Shown here: positions 23,567 through 30,745 of the stretch, piece by piece
How positions within the stretch are numbered: position 1 is the first letter of the stretch
Layout: every line of letters begins with the position of its first letter
Assembly: GCA_943329075.2 (NCBI GenBank)
Contig: CALQCM020000040.1
Coordinates: forward strand, 1-39,077
DNA length: 39,077 nt
Direction of reading: 5' to 3'
DNA from: Chitinophaga pinensis
Lineage (GTDB): Bacteria; Pseudomonadota; Gammaproteobacteria; Burkholderiales; SG8-41
Program-made: the position numbers and the translations under genes
The notes under the pieces: generated by a model
Database searches by the model: none
What the model was told of the DNA's origin: nothing
Seen by the model: the letters and a program-made list of their open reading frames with translations, nothing else

Positions 23567-24508
23567 TTAGGCGGCGCGCACGGTGTGGCGCGCGCGCCAA
23601 TCCGACAACGCCGGTGTAATGTCGGTAAGCGACGCCAGCAGACGCACGCCATCGGGCGCTTTGCGCACGCGTTCGACGGCCGCTCCGCCAGCCCATAATT
23701 CTACCTGCGGCTTGAGCCCCTGGCGCAACTCCTCAACCTGCGCCAGCACAACGCGCGGCTGGCGCGCCAGACTGAACGACAGCCCGACGATATCCACCGC
23801 CAGCGCGCTGGCAGCGCGCACGATGTCGAAGGCCGGCGTCTGCACGCCCAGCGAAATGCAATGCACGCCCTCGACCGAGAGAAAAGCCTGCGCCATCAAT
23901 AGGCCAAGCTGGTGCTCTTCACCGGGGAGTGTCGTCAGCATGATGCGGGGTGCGGTGGCGGCCGGCGAGGCATTGCCAATCGCCTGCCGCAGCAAATGAT
24001 TGATTTGCTCCGAATAAACGTGTTCTTCGTGTATTTCGATTTCACCGCGCATCCATGCGCTGCCAATCTCGGCATTGATCGGCACCACGGTCTCCAGCAG
24101 GAAGCGCTGCACACCCTTGCGCATCATGTCCTGGGCGAGGTAATCGCGCATTTCGGCGATGCGATGCGTCTTCAGCAATTGCAGCACGGCGGGCAATGGA
24201 ACGGCCGCCACACTCTTGGCGCGGGATCCGGCATCAAACTCGGTCATGCGCGCCGTCAGCTCGCGCATCGGCGCGGCGACGATTTTGCCGGGCCGGTGAC
24301 CGAGATCCATAAAGCGGCGGATCAAACGCAGTTTTTCGAGTTGCTCCGGCGGATAGGCGCGCTCGCCGTTGTCGTCCCGTGCCGGCCGTGGAAAACCGTA
24401 GCGACGCTCCCAGACACGCAGGGTGTCTTTGGACAAGCCGGTGGCGCGTTCGACGGCGGCGATCGAAACCATCTTCAAGCGGCTATGCGGTTTCTCTTTT
24501 TTGTCCAT
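23567..24508 (-). CDS. B12-dependent MerR-family photoregulator (CarH/LitR type)
   Basis: A 313-residue regulator. The MerR helix-turn-helix is at about 14-75 (VSIAAVERATGLSKDTLRVW, ERRYGFPRPARDDNGERAY). The effector part has both adenosylcobalamin hallmarks of CarH: Wx9EH (Trp152, Glu162-His163) and ExHxxG (Glu197-x-His199-x2-Gly202, in LPGEEHQLG). CarH/LitR proteins bind DNA as AdoCbl tetramers in the dark and release it in light, so this protein probably represses the flanking operons in darkness. ATG 24508 is preferred over an ATG six codons upstream. The start codon itself lies in the palindrome 24501-24513, suggesting autoregulation. It heads the fatty-acid operon. Confidence 0.93.
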   Translation of the reverse strand: MDKKEKPHSRLKMVSIAAVERATGLSKDTLRVWERRYGFPRPARDDNGERAYPPEQLEKLRLIRRFMDLGHRPGKIVAAPMRELTARMTEFDAGSRAKSVAAVPLPAVLQLLKTHRIAEMRDYLAQDMMRKGVQRFLLETVVPINAEIGSAWMRGEIEIHEEHVYSEQINHLLRQAIGNASPAATAPRIMLTTLPGEEHQLGLLMAQAFLSVEGVHCISLGVQTPAFDIVRAASALAVDIVGLSFSLARQPRVVLAQVEELRQGLKPQVELWAGGAAVERVRKAPDGVRLLASLTDITPALSDWRARHTVRAA

Positions 24509-24513
24509 GACAA
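24501..24513. promoter_or_regulatory. Palindromic operator candidate TTGTC-N3-GACAA (site 1)
   Basis: A perfect inverted repeat TTGTC-CAT-GACAA that includes the regulator start codon. It lies just upstream of the plus-strand -35 box. The half-site GACAA matches site 2 exactly, so the MerR protein made here is the likely ligand. A further single TTGACAA is at 24520-24526. Confidence 0.6.
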
Positions 24514-24519
24514 ATGTGA

Positions 24520-24548
24520 TTGACAAACGACTTCAATGGCCCTAACTT
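24520..24548 (+). promoter_or_regulatory. Predicted sigma-70-like promoter for the plus-strand lipocalin-folE-BLUF operon
   Basis: TTGACA (24520-24525), a 17-bp spacer, and TAACTT (24543-24548). The -10 region is nearly self-complementary and can also serve the opposite strand. A transcript would carry a leader of about 165 nt before the lipocalin ATG, in which no recognisable riboswitch is seen. Confidence 0.55.
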
Positions 24549-24573
24549 ACCATTTATTGGACTTTTTGTCTAG
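24543..24573 (-). promoter_or_regulatory. Predicted divergent promoter for the CarH/LitR-fatty-acid operon
   Basis: On the minus strand TAGACA (24573-24568), a 17-19 bp spacer and TAAGTTA over the same bases as the plus-strand -10. The -35 box is inside palindrome site 2, so binding there would block transcription. Confidence 0.45.
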
Positions 24574-24578
24574 GACAA
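24566..24578. promoter_or_regulatory. Palindromic operator candidate TTGTC-N3-GACAA (site 2)
   Basis: A perfect inverted repeat TTGTC-TAG-GACAA, with its centre 65 bp from the centre of site 1. It overlaps the minus-strand -35 box. Two identical palindromes bracketing the divergent promoters are what a cooperative tetrameric MerR repressor would use. Confidence 0.6.
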
Positions 24579-24722
24579 CTAGAATTTTTAAGCGCGCGGG
24601 CCATCCGCCGCGCGGGCGTGATTCGCATGCAGCCGCAAAGACATGGGCGTTGCAGCAAGGCTGTAGCCTCATCCGCCCAAACCAGGCGGACAGCCCCCTC
24701 CCTTTAATAGAGGATTTTGAAC

Positions 24723-25289
24723 ATGACACGCACACTGCGCCGCGCCGCGCCATCACTCAGTCTGGCCACCCTGCTGATCGCTGCACTACTGGGTTTGAGT
24801 GCCTGCTCGACAACGGCACCCGAAGGAATTGCCGCGGTCACCCCGTTCGACATCGAGCGCTATCAGGGCAAGTGGTACGAAATTGCGCGCCTCGACCATT
24901 CGTTCGAACGCGGTCTGAGCGACGTATCCGCCAGCTACCGGCAGCAGCCCGATGGCAGCGTTGAAGTCATCAACCGCGGCTATGACAGCAAACGAAACGA
25001 CTGGCGCCAGGCGCTCGGGCGCGCCCTGTTTACCGGCGACACAAACCGCGCGTCGCTGAAGGTTTCTTTTTTCGGGCCGTTTTATGGCGGCTACCATGTG
25101 ATGGCGCTGGACCAGCAAAACTACCAATGGGCGATGGTGGTCGGCCCCGATCGCGACTATCTATGGATACTGGCCCGGGAGAAGCGCCTGCCCGAAGCTG
25201 TTCGCGCGCATTTGCTGCGCGAGGCTGGCGCAGCGGGCATTGATACGCAGAAACTGATCTGGGTCGAACAAACCCGCACTGACGGTTAG
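24723..25289 (+). CDS. blc: Outer-membrane lipocalin lipoprotein (Blc-like), second copy
   Basis: A 188-residue lipoprotein: hydrophobic leader, lipobox LSAC (about residue 28), then the lipocalin motif IERYQGKWYEIARLDHSFERG, LKVSFFGPFYGGYHVMALD and DRDYLWILAREKRLP. It is closer to E. coli Blc than the copy at 19922. ATG 24723 has AGAGGA eight bases upstream; the in-frame TTG two codons before is rejected. First gene of the plus-strand unit that shares a divergent, palindrome-bearing promoter with CarH/LitR, so it is probably light induced. Confidence 0.93.
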   Translation: MTRTLRRAAPSLSLATLLIAALLGLSACSTTAPEGIAAVTPFDIERYQGKWYEIARLDHSFERGLSDVSASYRQQPDGSVEVINRGYDSKRNDWRQALGRALFTGDTNRASLKVSFFGPFYGGYHVMALDQQNYQWAMVVGPDRDYLWILAREKRLPEAVRAHLLREAGAAGIDTQKLIWVEQTRTDG

Positions 25290-25298
25290 TGCACAGCC

Positions 25299-25535
25299 AT
25301 GCGCCTGCAAACCCCGCACCGCCTGAACCCGAAAAAGCTGCTGCTGAGCAAATGGACCGCGGCGACTCCGCAGCAAAAGGAAAAGCATTTCATCGTCACC
25401 AAAGTCGTTGAACCGGAGCCGCCGGCCCTGCAGATCGAAATTGTTGAACTTGAAGCCGTCTACACGCTGCGCAGTTTTACCCTGCACTGGCGTGAACTGA
25501 CCGACGCCAGCCGCTGGCTGCAAGGCTGGCGGTAA
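25299..25535 (+). CDS. Small tryptophan-rich protein (TIGR02450 family)
   Basis: A 78-residue cytosolic protein with NPKKLLLSKWTAATPQQKEKHFIVTKV-type N-terminal sequence, characteristic of TIGR02450 Trp-rich small proteins. Further Trp residues lie in FTLHWRELTDASRWLQGWR at the C-terminus. The role is unknown. In other bacteria it often neighbours photolyase, folE or cryptochrome-like genes, which fits this light-response cluster. It starts 9 nt after the lipocalin stop. Confidence 0.85.
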   Translation: MRLQTPHRLNPKKLLLSKWTAATPQQKEKHFIVTKVVEPEPPALQIEIVELEAVYTLRSFTLHWRELTDASRWLQGWR

Positions 25536-25618
25536 CGCACCGCAGCCCGAACACCGTTGCGGCACGCTTTAAGCAATCCGCATTTCGCCCTTGAATTTTT
25601 CCGACGAGCCAACGACAA

Positions 25619-26338
25619 ATGACCATGAGCAATCTTTCAAAACTTCCCGTTGACGACCCAACCGTATCCGTGTCTGCGCGGATTCGCGCCCGCATCCAGC
25701 ACGCGAAACTGCGCTTTCACGCCAACGACAACATCTCTGCATTTGTCGCGCCGGGCGAACTTGACGCGTTGCTCGACGAGGTTGCAGGCAAGATGAAAGG
25801 CGTGCTCGAAAGCCTGGTGATCGATACCGTCAGCGATCACAACACGCAGGACACGGCGCGCCGTGTCGCCAAAATGTATCTGACCGAAGTGTTTCGCGGG
25901 CGCTACGTGCCGGCGCCGGCCGTCACCGAGTTCCCGAACGCCGAGCGCCTCAACGAGTTGATGATTGTCGGCCCGATCACGGTGCGCAGCGCCTGCAGCC
26001 ACCATTTCTGCCCGATCATGGGCCGGCTGTGGATCGGCGTGATGCCCAACGAGCACTCCAATTTGATCGGCTTGTCGAAATACTCGCGGCTGGCCGAATG
26101 GATCATGAGCCGGCCTCAGATCCAGGAAGAAGCCATCACGCAGATGGCCGAACTGCTGATGAACAAGGTCAGCCCCGACGGGCTGGCGGTCGTCATGGAA
26201 GCCGATCACTTTTGCATGCACTGGCGCGGCGTCAGGGACGCCGAGACCAAGATGGTCAACAGCGTGATGCGCGGTTCCTTTCTCAAGGATTCCGCGCTGC
26301 GCCGCGAATTCCTGTCACTCATCAATCTGAAGAACTGA
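25619..26338 (+). CDS. folE: GTP cyclohydrolase I
   Basis: A 239-residue FolE, which converts GTP to 7,8-dihydroneopterin triphosphate, the first step to tetrahydrofolate and pterins. Zinc ligands are visible in VRSACSHHFCPIMG (Cys, His-His) and in ADHFCMHWRGV (Cys), matching Cys110, His113 and Cys181 of the E. coli enzyme. NTQDTARRVAKMYLTEVF and NLIGLSKYSRLAEW are family segments. Start is ATG 25619 or 25625; neither has a strong ribosome site. In LitR-regulated bacteria folE is one of the light-induced genes, perhaps to make the pterin antenna of photolyase or cryptochrome. No photolyase gene is in the window. Confidence 0.95.
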   Translation: MTMSNLSKLPVDDPTVSVSARIRARIQHAKLRFHANDNISAFVAPGELDALLDEVAGKMKGVLESLVIDTVSDHNTQDTARRVAKMYLTEVFRGRYVPAPAVTEFPNAERLNELMIVGPITVRSACSHHFCPIMGRLWIGVMPNEHSNLIGLSKYSRLAEWIMSRPQIQEEAITQMAELLMNKVSPDGLAVVMEADHFCMHWRGVRDAETKMVNSVMRGSFLKDSALRREFLSLINLKN

Positions 26339-26345
26339 GGCCGCC

Positions 26346-26774
26346 ATGCTTGTCCGTCTGCTTTACGCCAGCCGCCCCGCCGCGCCACTGACCGCCTCCA
26401 TGGTGGACTCCATTCTGGAGCAGTCGCGCGTAAACAATCCACACCAGGGCATCACCGGCCTGCTGTGTTTCACCGAAGACATTTTCATCCAGTTGCTCGA
26501 GGGCGGCCGCGACGAGGTCTGCGAACTGTTCAACGCGATCGTGCGTGACGACCGGCACGCCAATGTACGAATACTGGTTTTCGAAGAGATCGCCGAGCGG
26601 CGGTTCGGCGGCTGGACCATGGGGCAGGTCAACATCGCCAAGGTCAATCCGTCGCTGCTGCTGAAATATTCAAAGAAGGCGGTGCTCAATCCGTTCAATT
26701 GCTCCGGCCACGCGTCGATGGCGCTGCTCGACGAGCTTGCCGCGACCGCCGCTGTCATCAGCCGCGGCAACTGA
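26346..26774 (+). CDS. BLUF-domain blue-light photoreceptor
   Basis: A 142-residue single-domain BLUF protein that binds FAD and senses blue light. Key residues are at the spacing known from AppA: Tyr7 (LLYASR), Asn31 (VNNPHQGITGLL), Gln49 (FIQLLEG) and Trp90 (FGGWTMG). No output domain follows, so it must act through partners. It starts 7 nt after folE. It adds a second, flavin-based light sensor to a region already controlled by a B12 photoreceptor. Confidence 0.95.
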   Translation: MLVRLLYASRPAAPLTASMVDSILEQSRVNNPHQGITGLLCFTEDIFIQLLEGGRDEVCELFNAIVRDDRHANVRILVFEEIAERRFGGWTMGQVNIAKVNPSLLLKYSKKAVLNPFNCSGHASMALLDELAATAAVISRGN

Positions 26775-26784
26775 GGAACACGCC

Positions 26785-27195
26785 TTGGACGCAAGCACAC
26801 CCGGCGCGCGCTGCACCGTCTACTTCGACAGCGACTGCCCCATTTGCAGCCGCGAAATCGCGACCTACCGGCAATCGCGCGGCGGCGACGCGATCGACTG
26901 GGTCGATGCCGCGCGCTGCGATGACGCGGCGCTCAGCAGCGGTCTCGACCGCGCATCGGCATTGCAGCGGTTCCACGTGCGCGGCGCCGACGGCACACTC
27001 ATCGCGGGCGCGGCTGCATTCGTCGAAATCTGGAAACACCTGCCCGCGTTCAACTGGCTGGCACGCATCTGCGCGCGGCCGCGCGTGCTCGCGATGCTCG
27101 AAGCCGCCTACGGGCTTTTTCTGCGCTTGCGGCGCCTTTGGTATACGCCGCCCGCGCTCGTACACCAGCCGACTTCCGCCAAGCCCCGCCCCTAG
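26785..27195 (+). CDS. DCC/DUF393 thiol-disulfide oxidoreductase family protein
   Basis: A 136-residue DCC-family protein with VYFDSDCPICSREIATYR near the N-terminus (DxxCPxC, like a thioredoxin-type active site). FHVRGADGTLIAGAAAFVEIW follows and the end is hydrophobic, LAMLEAAYGLFLRLRRLW. The start is inferred as TTG 26785 because GAGGAA lies six bases upstream and the BLUF gene ends just before; an ATG at 26737 overlaps BLUF by 38 nt and is less likely. Its substrate is unknown. DCC proteins are frequent in photolyase/Cfa neighbourhoods. Confidence 0.85.
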   Translation: MDASTPGARCTVYFDSDCPICSREIATYRQSRGGDAIDWVDAARCDDAALSSGLDRASALQRFHVRGADGTLIAGAAAFVEIWKHLPAFNWLARICARPRVLAMLEAAYGLFLRLRRLWYTPPALVHQPTSAKPRP

Positions 27196-27205
27196 CGGCG
27201 CAATC

Positions 27206-27415
27206 ATGACAACCCGCCGCAGTTTTCTCTAGACGCTTCCCGCCGCGACGCTCGCACTGACTGTCGCCCGCCCCGCATCCGCCGCCGGGCGCAATTGCAC
27301 GGGCTGCCAGCTCTATCAAGGCAAGGCCGCCGAAGCCTCGGGTGCTTGTGGTGCCGTCGGCGGCAAGCTCGTCAGTGCCAGGGGCTGGTGCGTTGCCTGG
27401 GCGAAAAAGACCTGA
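27206..27415 (+). pseudogene. High-potential iron-sulfur protein gene with an in-frame amber codon
   Basis: The frame encodes a 69-residue HiPIP, a small periplasmic [4Fe-4S] electron carrier. Four cysteines stand at NC-x2-C-x13-C-x13-WC, followed by VAWAKKT. A twin-arginine signal begins TTRRSFL and ends near ASA-AG. Codon 9 (27230-27232) is TAG, where an AAG or CAG would be expected (TTRRSFL-x-TLPAATLAL). No later start restores the signal. So it is a recent nonsense pseudogene, a sequencing error, or a suppressed gene. It is the last gene of the plus-strand light-response unit, 10 nt after the DCC gene. Confidence 0.8.
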
Positions 27416-27645
27416 ACAGCGCAGCGGGATTGCGCAGCACCTGCTGACACCGGAGTCCAGCGCAGTGTTCTTCGACCAACGAGGGCGGCCGATCATCTGC
27501 TAACAGGTGAAGCTTTACGCCTTCGGGGTGCGGGCGTAGCATCCCCTCCACAGACGCGGGCTGGCAATGCAAATCCGTTGCGCCAGAACTCGCTGTCGAT
27601 ATGACAATAAGCGGCCGCCATAACAGCCGCCCACGGAGGAACCCC
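27416..27645. other. Gene-free stretch between the HiPIP and IorB-like genes
   Basis: 230 bp. Its frames are broken by stops. A short reading AVFFDQRGRPIIC near 27463 could be a remnant, but nothing is recognised. GGAGGA at 27634 is the ribosome site of the next gene. No clear terminator or promoter was seen. Confidence 0.4.
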
Positions 27646-29838
27646 ATGAAGATCGCCCGCACCGCAGCGACGCCTGATCTGTCGCGCCGCCAGTTCATGA
27701 TCAGTTCGGCCGCCGCCGCGGGTGGTCTCGCCGTCGGCTTCAGTCTGCCTACCGGCGCCCGCGCGCAAAGCGCCGCCGGCACCGAAGTCGATGCCTGGGT
27801 CGTGATCAAACCTGACGACAGCTGTGTCGTGCGCATCCAGCGCACCGAGATGGGCCAGGGCACGCGCACCGGCATCGCGCAACTCGTCGCCGAAGAACTT
27901 GACTGCGACTGGAGCAAGGTCAGCACCGAGCAGGTCACACCGCAGGACAACCTCGCGCGCAAACGCGTGTGGGGCGAAATGATCACCGTCGGCAGCCGCG
28001 GCATCCGTTTCTCGCACGAGGCGGTGCGGCGCGGCGGTGCCGCGGCGCGTACGCTGCTGCTGCAGGCGGCGGCGAACGAATGGAATGTGCCGGTCGCCGA
28101 ACTCACAGTTGATAAAGGCGTGATTCGTCACGCCGCCTCGAACCGCGTCACGAGCTACGGCAAGGTCGCCGCGGCAGCGGCGAAACTGCCCGCGCCCGAC
28201 GCGAAATCGCTGAAGCTGAAAAACATGCGCGACTGGAAAATCGCCGGCAAAGCGCTCAAACGTGTCGACACCGCGCCCAAACTCGACGGCAGCATGGTCT
28301 ACGCCATCGACGTCAAACTGCCCGGCCTGCTCAATGCGGCGATCAAGGATTGCCCGGTGTTCGGCGGCAAACTCGCCAGCTTCGACGGCGCGAAGGCGTT
28401 AACGATGCCCGGCGTGCGCAGCGTGATCCGCGTCGACGCCTCAGCGGTCGCGGTGGTCGCCGACACCTGGTGGCATGCCAAACGCGCGCTCGACGAAGTC
28501 AAAATCGTCTGGGACGAAGGCCCCAACGCCAGCGAATCGAGCGCCACCATTGCCGCGCGCCTCGCGGACGGCCTTGTCACGCAGGACAAGGTGCACGCTT
28601 TCCGCAAGGAAGGCGACGCGTTGAAGGCGATCGAAAGCGCGGCGAAAAAAGTCGAAGGCACCTACAGCACGCCCTTCCTCAATCACGCGACGATGGAGCC
28701 GATGAACTGCACGGCGCGCGTCAGCGCCGACAGGGCCGAGGTGTGGGTGGCGACACAGGACCTCGAAGGCGCCCATCTGCAGGTCGCGAAAACCTCCGGC
28801 CTGCCGATCGAAAAATGTTTCGTTCATCGTTACGATCCGGGCGGCGGATTCGGCCGCCGCGGCCGCGTTTCCGATTTCGCGCGCCAGGCCGTCGACATCG
28901 CCAAACAGTTTCCGGACGTGCCCATCAAGATGATCTGGACGCGCGAGGAAGACATGACGCACGGCCAGTACCGGCCGATCTCGCAATGCAAATTCACCGC
29001 CGGCCTCGACGCGCAGAACAACCTCGTCGGCATGCACGTGCGCATGTCGGGCCAGTCGATCAACGCCTGGGTCAACCCCTCGGCCATCATCGACGGCTAC
29101 AAAGACGACCGCCAGTTGCAGGGCTGGTATGAAAAAGGCGACCAGCAGCTCGGTTACACCGTGCCCAACCTGCTGATCGAATATGCGATCCGTAACACCC
29201 ACGTGCCAGTCGGCACCTGGCGCGGCGTGAACGTGCCGCAGAACGGTTTTTACATGGAATGCTTCATCGACGAAGTCGCGCGCACGGTCGGCGTCGATGC
29301 GGTGGAATTCCGCCGCGGCCTCATGCGCAACCATCCCAAACATCTGGAAATCCTCAACCTCGCGGCCGAACGCGGCAACTGGGGCAAGCCGCTGCCGAAA
29401 GGCGTGTTTCGCGGTGTCGCACAGTTCATGAGCTACGACACCTATTCAGCGGCAGTCGCGGAAGTTTCAGTGACCCCCGATGGCGCGGTGCGCGTGCACA
29501 AGCTGTTGCTGGCCGCCAATTGCGGCCACGCCGTCAACCCCGGACAGATCGAAGCGCAGGTGCAGGGCTCCATCGTCTACGGTTTGAGTGCCGCGCTGTG
29601 GGGCGAGAACACCGTCGAAAAAGGCCGCATGGTGCAAACCAATTTCCACGACTATCGCGTATTGCAATTATCGGAAATGCCCAAGGTCGAAACCATCGTC
29701 GTTGCCAACGGCGATTTCTGGGGCGGCATCGGCGAACCGACGATTGCAGTCGTTGCACCCGCGGTAGTCAACGCAGTCAGCGCGGCAATCGGCCGGCCAG
29801 TGCGCGACCTGCCGCTGAAGAATCAGAAGCTGGCTTAA
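27646..29838 (+). CDS. Molybdopterin-binding subunit of a xanthine-dehydrogenase-family enzyme (IorB-like)
   Basis: A 730-residue protein of the COG1529 family, most like the large subunit of isoquinoline 1-oxidoreductase/aldehyde dehydrogenase (Mo hydroxylase). A Tat signal (SRRQFMISSAAAAGG) predicts export. Motifs: IQRTEMGQGTRTGIAQLVAEEL (about 67-88), GGGFGRRGRVSDF (Mo-cofactor loop), PVGTWRGVNVPQNGFYMECF, NCGHAVNPGQIEAQVQGSIVYG, and GGIGEPTIAVVAPAVVNA containing the presumed catalytic Glu. The family needs a small 2Fe-2S subunit (IorA), and none is encoded beside it. ATG 27646 has GGAGGA upstream. Downstream is repeat-rich DNA, then a convergent diheme cytochrome gene. Confidence 0.9.
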   Translation: MKIARTAATPDLSRRQFMISSAAAAGGLAVGFSLPTGARAQSAAGTEVDAWVVIKPDDSCVVRIQRTEMGQGTRTGIAQLVAEELDCDWSKVSTEQVTPQDNLARKRVWGEMITVGSRGIRFSHEAVRRGGAAARTLLLQAAANEWNVPVAELTVDKGVIRHAASNRVTSYGKVAAAAAKLPAPDAKSLKLKNMRDWKIAGKALKRVDTAPKLDGSMVYAIDVKLPGLLNAAIKDCPVFGGKLASFDGAKALTMPGVRSVIRVDASAVAVVADTWWHAKRALDEVKIVWDEGPNASESSATIAARLADGLVTQDKVHAFRKEGDALKAIESAAKKVEGTYSTPFLNHATMEPMNCTARVSADRAEVWVATQDLEGAHLQVAKTSGLPIEKCFVHRYDPGGGFGRRGRVSDFARQAVDIAKQFPDVPIKMIWTREEDMTHGQYRPISQCKFTAGLDAQNNLVGMHVRMSGQSINAWVNPSAIIDGYKDDRQLQGWYEKGDQQLGYTVPNLLIEYAIRNTHVPVGTWRGVNVPQNGFYMECFIDEVARTVGVDAVEFRRGLMRNHPKHLEILNLAAERGNWGKPLPKGVFRGVAQFMSYDTYSAAVAEVSVTPDGAVRVHKLLLAANCGHAVNPGQIEAQVQGSIVYGLSAALWGENTVEKGRMVQTNFHDYRVLQLSEMPKVETIVVANGDFWGGIGEPTIAVVAPAVVNAVSAAIGRPVRDLPLKNQKLA

Positions 29839-29862
29839 TAAGCTGACTGCGTTCGCGTATTT

Positions 29863-30134
29863 GTGGCGCAGGCGACCCGCCTGCGAGAAGCACCAAGCCC
29901 GATCTATGCAAGTCATGTTTGATGCAGGCGAGTCGCCTGCGCTACAAAACCAATCAGTCCTGTAGCCCGGAAGGAGCGCAGCGTATTCCGGGAACGGCGG
30001 TCCTTTCTCCCCGGATTACACTTCGTTCCATCCGGGCTACAAAAACTGTGGCGCAGGCGCCCCGCCCGCGAGAAGCACCAAGCCCGATCTATGCAAGGCT
30101 TGTTTGATGCAGGCGAGTCGCCTGCGCTACAAAA
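29863..30134. repeat. Composite cluster of palindromic repeats
   Basis: Two near-identical 90-bp blocks (29863-29950 and 30050-30134) each carry GGCGCAGGCGAC-type and GCAGGCGAGTCGCCTGC palindromes. Between them is another inverted element (AGCCCGGAAGGAGCGCAGCG ... CCATCCGGGCT). The cluster lies between convergent genes and holds no gene. Confidence 0.8.
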
Positions 30135-30136
30135 AC

Positions 30137-30745
30137 TCAACGCTGTCGCGACAGAAAATGCGCGAGGTCCTGAAAGTCGGCGTCGGTCAGCGGATATAAA
30201 ACGTCGTCCATCGTCGCGTCGTAACCGCGGCGCGCATTGGATTTGTAATCGCGCAGTGCTTTCAGCAGATAGTCTTCGCGCTGCCCGGCCAGGCGTGGCA
30301 CGTTTTGCTGGCCCGAATAATCGCGGTTATGGCAGAAATTGCAGCGGTGTTGCACCACCAGCGCCTTGGCACGCTCGATGCGCGCAGCATCGGCGGGCTC
30401 GCTGTTCGGCGCCGGCGCCGGCAGCTTCACAATCGCCGCGGCTAGACGCTTGAGATCGTCGTCCTTCATGCCCGCCAGCATGGCGGTCATCGGTTCGACG
30501 GTGCGCATTTTTTCGCGAAACATGTAGAGCTGTATGGTCAGGTAATCGAACGGCTGCGCGCCGAGCGCCGGCACATTCGGCAATGCCGCGCGCGCCGCAT
30601 CGCCATGACAGACCAGACAGCTATTCAGCGTGGCCTCGGCGCTCTCCGCAGCAACCGCAGCAATCGAAGCCACAGAAAAAACGGCGGCACAAATTGCAAA
30701 ATGCGAGGCCGCCGTCAATTTACGCAAAGTGCATACGCACTTCAA
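30137..30745 (-). CDS. Exported diheme cytochrome c
   Basis: A 202-residue periplasmic cytochrome. Two heme-binding motifs are present, SCLVCHG (about 42-48) and RCNFCHN (about 142-148). Conserved text after each (YLTIQLYMFREKMR, YLLKALRDYKSNARRG, MLAGMKDDDLKRLAAAI) is typical of cytochrome c4/c553-type tandem domains. The start is inferred as TTG 30745, whose TTGA overlaps the upstream stop. It gives a good signal peptide ending near VAA-ESA. Reading further upstream is inside the sugar dehydrogenase gene. It is probably the electron acceptor of that dehydrogenase. Confidence 0.88.
   Translation of the reverse strand: MKCVCTLRKLTAASHFAICAAVFSVASIAAVAAESAEATLNSCLVCHGDAARAALPNVPALGAQPFDYLTIQLYMFREKMRTVEPMTAMLAGMKDDDLKRLAAAIVKLPAPAPNSEPADAARIERAKALVVQHRCNFCHNRDYSGQQNVPRLAGQREDYLLKALRDYKSNARRGYDATMDDVLYPLTDADFQDLAHFLSRQR

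Noticed and set aside
22411..23619. A 402-codon plus-strand frame antisense to the Cfa/CNMT-like gene
   Set aside because: Shadow of a strongly supported methyltransferase on the other strand.
24579..24722. Cobalamin or other riboswitch in the lipocalin leader
   Set aside because: No B12-box-like sequence or conserved riboswitch core is visible; only a GC-rich stem near 24593-24618.
27206..27415. Amber codon of the HiPIP read as pyrrolysine
   Set aside because: Position 9 is in the signal peptide, the residue has no catalytic role, and no pyl genes are seen. A simple nonsense change is more likely.
29863..30134. CRISPR-like array of GCAGGCGA repeats
   Set aside because: Repeats are short palindromes with irregular spacing, the spacer sequence is itself duplicated, and no cas genes are present.
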